NCBI RefSeq assembly: GCF_007829875.1
Contig: NZ_VIWV01000002.1
Location: 1 to 64,000 of the forward strand
Direction of reading: 5' to 3'
Length of the DNA stretch: 64,000 bases
Source of the DNA: Streptomyces capillispiralis
GTDB taxonomy: Bacteria; Actinomycetota; Actinomycetes; Streptomycetales; Streptomycetaceae
The translations under genes and the position numbers were made by a program. The notes beneath the pieces were generated by a model. It was not told the DNA's origin. It saw nothing but the letters and a program-made list of their open reading frames with translations, and did not search any database. Positions 63,201-64,000 of this stretch are shown in pieces. How positions within the stretch are numbered: the stretch's first letter is position 1; each line of letters starts with the position of its first letter.

Positions 63201-64000
63201 GTTCAGATACGCCTTGATCAGTTCGTAGTCCGCCAGGCTGTAGACGAGCAGGGCGGTCATGTGGCCCGGGGCCATACGGCGCAGGGCGCGCCGTCCGGCG
63301 TCGCCGTACCGCGCGAGCCAGTCCCGCGCCACCGCCAGGCGCTCCCGGTCCGCGTAGCCCGTCGAGCCCGGGGCGAGCAGTTCGCCGACCATGGCCTGCA
63401 GTTCGTCCGGTACGGCGAAGGCACCGGTGACGTCCGCGGGATAGCGCGCGGTGTCGCTGTAGACGGCCTCGTGGGGCGCGCGCAGCACACGGGCGAGGGC
63501 GGCGGCCTGCGCCTGCGGGACTGTCCTGATGATGTCCCAGGGCACGAGGTTGTCCCGCGCCCAGTTGTGCATGCGGCCGGCGTCCAGCGTGACGGCACGT
63601 CGTTCCTCCGGTGAGCCCACGCCGGTCAGGTGGGACGCGAGCAACACCTCGTGCAGCGAGTGCAGTCCGGCCGGGACGGTCCAGGCGATCAGCGCCGAAC
63701 GCAGCGGCAGCAGCTCGGCCGGTGTGGCACCGATCTCGCGTGCGGCCCGCAGCAGCCACAGGGCCGGGCCGTCGGTCCCCCGCATCCTGCGGAACCCGCG
63801 GGCGTCGTACGCGTTCCAGGCGGCGGCGTCCGTGCGGTTCGGCGGCACGACCGCCTGCCCCCGGTAGCCGACGCGGTCGGGCAGGGCCCGTGCGACGGTG
63901 GCGGCTTCCCGGCCGGCCGCGTAGACCGCGTTCGCGTACGCCTGGAGCACCTGCGTCAGGGCCGGCTCGGCGGCGGGGCCCAGGAGGTGCGCGAGGGGGC
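54273..64000 (-). CDS. Giant modular lonely-Cys domain protein (5' end outside window)
   Basis: At least 3,240 residues; the frame stays open to the window edge, so the N-terminus is missing. It is built of at least five large modules, each with a helix pair ending in an HSLxEVLxASH-type motif (near 63640, 61890, 59780, 57360, and a diverged HSLHEIMRAAQ near 54730) and, in the first four, an EALxLLPPxxxxxWW segment. Between modules three and four (58076-58650) is a caspase-like or lonely-Cys region with FFWTSHGG (His) and ITVLACATGLG (Cys). Such giants are common in Streptomyces, poorly understood, and often near type VII secretion genes. No signal peptide can be assessed. Function unknown; secreted effector or protease-like toxin is a guess. 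Confidence 0.85.
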   Translation of the reverse strand, partial: PLAHLLGPAAEPALTQVLQAYANAVYAAGREAATVARALPDRVGYRGQAVVPPNRTDAAAWNAYDARGFRRMRGTDGPALWLLRAAREIGATPAELLPLRSALIAWTVPAGLHSLHEVLLASHLTGVGSPEERRAVTLDAGRMHNWARDNLVPWDIIRTVPQAQAAALARVLRAPHEAVYSDTARYPADVTGAFAVPDELQAMVGELLAPGSTGYADRERLAVARDWLARYGDAGRRALRRMAPGHMTALLVYSLADYELIKAYLNGERFGKGVSRWLMRTVAWRAVRKNVEGEGDDLALTLETQPGFDSVIAGLRDLPDLGPSPERDRLRRRLDALVDRMYPQLRLHIEMAAEALELLPPVGRTVWWGDRGVPGTLRRPRTDSPLYGPARITVPFFRSTSLRHEGALDFAIHRRTPPSGTHRALIKVPASSARETSLFSAFVDETEALYPPGTVFRPVSRGIRRYGDGSQRYALVKAQEAGYMRPPAQTGRPAGGAGPELGALYADPRWWGLSAQYETALGQVLAHEQAVLDAARAAIDTLFTYLAHHAGPRTAAAAFLPRLPARDDPEERLAALLDEDTPASLEALVTAFTAAAHDPQDDPDRYSLRRLWEDRPELNTAGLTTRAVRAGQDAHDPADAWYRDRHDRRGHRAGHGHATLLEWLLRAFAALPGGDPAGALGLRTALLADHLRSGDHSLAEVLEASHRAGVRDEGEPAPGDVDAARLHAWADAVFAPRDRLASEPALRRALAGQDGDTLRDHLHLPHRRLHQQRSGWLAPWITAGAAEPAAITELAGLEGGTWSEEDLGNLPRPAGAPARERRSALRSWLRRHGNQALLRNVTAGHVPALYLISGPDAALVRHVMAQSPGEQDGLRDSLTALAQRLVARGAAEQDVPLLLLRDPRLRSLVRQAARRPASDPGRPAALQALARQASARAAELAPGIRDELAVLTRMAREALALLPPLHTTAYWAAWEPGPQPSGHTSPDTARPAFHTVVASRTAALRSFEAPAARQGHHPVLYEVRRSTARDVAPFGRAPWRRQALYPETVRFQEVSRETRYDGALRRAFTHVVLREVPDRPGARWEREILTRPVVAPDGTWSGVTAHTAQEWFARHRTFTTLPETAHFASYDDRTGQWAGDRTPVPWRHGALFLAAPGDGPLLRAGTPHGSKLVTAREAAAFLRQLSAASGTSHGSPLVVILDAPGTGPLALRPADGPAAGPHDPAVDAERLASLYADPRWPEASRAYERAVGHVLAGDPRVLDAARRALRALHRHHAARSGDQASAAALLFDTGRPGVDHPAELRRLLDPRAGATLPELMDAFARGTGLTAWSDRPAAPDRDGTWYRELHHERGYPVAHGFARVAHDALARYGLLHGVSRTDVLAFREAVLGWLLPGGRHSLIEILLASHAAGLGDVAERAAATADAARLHRWAEAVLRPTTRPGAPAPGALRLPHRALYGTGVGRLSGDVTGALSVPDGLAAALRPDGQALTGRSDARADALSAWRRRHGTSPLDGLDAAHLPALHLLGGPDAVLLAAPAAYPAALNAVFAALADGSTDFPTVLMARPDFRAVAERARSIPASDPDRAGRLAALLPELRAAVARPADLQAEVDQHIALADEALALLPPIDAPVWWATWLPADLLPGPDGTGPATPVNTVSTPRFHVARHTREAALSRLTSTEPPVGRRPVLFEVERSSARDVSVFARNPEHAAVVGHTPADHTVVARRTLTDPASGLRYEHVLLRENGETAAPAPSLSAPAPVAPSYPEPDYFNAPWTGHGSGQPQGALVVRDIRHGGRPVGKASFTARDWALRGPFYDGLHQATHYTEWHRGPGGERVASRRPLPATGAGGTFFWTSHGGTDGFTLVRDDDLPVGATAETVGRIIGPGPAAAGFTSITVLACATGLGTGQENAAAAVARRALAIADATGLDVYINTGPTAVTPEDGTDSGVPGIHLLESADGSPTRWLRVQPSGRSGAPHDPLPAAPALPAPALPAPDGGRAVSPANPWSVPGWQVAGTTEKVRFASLYARPEWRQLSARFEFTVAAKLASDPENLRQIRDLATRLHTWLSRRHGSEAADRAFFPAAAPGQPAPAPGAVARFLRDEPRLEPLMQALGAAVYGPAPEALWRTMPDRVNSPHPPHPRGSRRGAYRMAHDDRGFRYVGGSVGPALWLLQTHRALGADSAGLPAFRKAVIAWSILTGTHSLPEVLRASHLVGMGDPAERAAVAHDGARLHQWARQTFAVNTGLPHHQVYERGARFTSYHGVAVPQDIRLAVNAAMGGGHAPRRLAERTESTVQWLARFGEEGRRALHALSGGHLIALHLYTGLDHKLFKTYLSGTRLGESFNRWLIRGKVWSIVRNEAFGEESALPELLRADPELEGVITDLVELDPDAPAAAFAEFRHRTDRIADRVFEALVLHVDMAVEALEILPPLNAPVWWGGWLPGPLDGPAPDTPLLDGATLYLPRFRSTTEDRALAVNFMRDDLDGARDRHAMLAVVDRSTARVVSPFSAWIEEDEILYAPGTAVRIGHREIRTDEESGQAYAVYSLQEMPAYPDQTYHNTARPADAEESTAPRTEHTVAPAGPQAPGPGGYRRTGPGTAVLDGVAHTLHPAPQHDGPHLVTALLTALRHAAADVPAATGADGPVAFGGWLGRTVTDDDLSGVPLPPLEGTRDLPLPLLDRLGVALTASQRAQGALLGDVLPAAEVALSPAQHLRLLVEETADTAAEPPWEPLVAAVARALGVAVVVAGPDETVTVHGDPSLRPDTPPALLVRDGERWTAGRPGPREAAEDPATSRLRQVARSVTTAPPSVRRRLRDMAARHTPRGAARIPDWVRARLRYREEAERFEERLGWYLGDHPAVNDQIGVMVREVWKRAVAADRWRELGSADPTIDGAVGVEPERIRAVVESGNLRERMLLLWTGEATIADLLGISRLTPAEIQRERASRLPSQPFTAWAALRAQAPALSPGQRAQLAALERTLRVTASRDQVRPPLSDAERALMPDDGLPWIPGAGRWDIAMGTPLPFAAEATGALVRAGTSGTTHRLMRQAVGMREQWGLDIDLGLVRLALMAEMLPVRHHSLHEIMRAAQLVLNDLRTRGTPESTDLDYGDDWGRYWRIAPLTEAELRTHVAVEGRFPDEHALDAMDWPVGGRLPDGSPVPEDTYEAEWFLAHRATVEDVLDLLVALGPSVVPDAEGEPLTVEELRRLVTAWFRARDLEPSPSMELNIRQILNERT
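58076..58650 (-). other. Caspase-like/lonely-Cys region inside the giant protein
   Basis: About 190 residues starting GALVVRDIRHGG. It holds SHGGTDGF (His near 58423) and VLACATGLGTGQENAAAA (Cys near 58285), spaced by about 45 residues, then GLDVYINTGPT. A His in HGG and a Cys in AC-x-(S/T)G at this spacing are the usual dyad of clan CD peptidases. Whether it is active is not known. Confidence 0.6.

Overview
The window looks like Streptomyces (or a very close actinomycete). GC is very high, GTG and TTG starts are common, and the families are actinomycete ones: CatR/KatA, a SARP regulator, a thioester-domain surface protein with a LAXTG-type sorting signal, a giant lonely-Cys protein and Streptomyces-type IS5 elements. 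The many dead transposases and truncated genes in the first 42 kb suggest a variable chromosome arm; this is inference, because no telomere or synteny reference is visible.

Layout. 0-9 kb: a secreted SH3-like protein, a winged-helix regulator, a lytic-transglycosylase-like protein with an IS5-family element inserted at its stop codon, a second fully decayed IS5 transposase, and a kynurenine operon reading leftward (kynA remnant, kynB with a 150-residue repetitive tail, kynU). 9.2-12.3 kb: two unrecognised lower-GC genes between IS remnants. 12.4-24.1 kb: a leftward biosynthetic cluster with class I terpene synthase, GGPP-type synthase, P450, then a complete mevalonate pathway (mvaK1, mvaD, mvaK2, type 2 IDI, HMG-CoA reductase, HMG-CoA synthase) ending in an NphT7-like acetoacetyl-CoA synthase. 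It should supply and cyclise a C20 precursor and oxidise the product.

24.7-33.8 kb: another unknown gene, then a hydantoin-type catabolic module (PucR regulator, DUF917 protein, NCS1 permease, HyuA-like protein) split by about 2.8 kb of decayed DNA that holds a second, broken DUF917 gene. 34.7-41.2 kb: an OhrR-like MarR regulator and a compact orphan cluster (dehydrogenase, type II thioesterase, cupin, FkbM methyltransferase fused to a carrier protein, FkbH-like HAD protein) with no PKS or NRPS module next to it.

41.6-46.1 kb: GAPDH pseudogene, ankyrin protein/catalase/CatR peroxide locus, protoglobin, and a PNPOx-like protein. 46.8-64 kb: thioester-domain cell-wall protein, SARP regulator, membrane-anchored ricin-domain protein, two paralogous type VII secretion-associated proteins, and a giant modular lonely-Cys protein running off the right edge.

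A palindrome with core TTGGCA-C-TGCCAA lies upstream of the FkbH operon, the SARP gene and (imperfectly) the protoglobin gene. A close variant lies upstream of the MarR locus. This hints at a local regulon linking the right half. The most likely new chemistry is the terpenoid cluster and the orphan FkbH/FkbM-carrier cluster; the giant lonely-Cys locus is the most interesting protein system.
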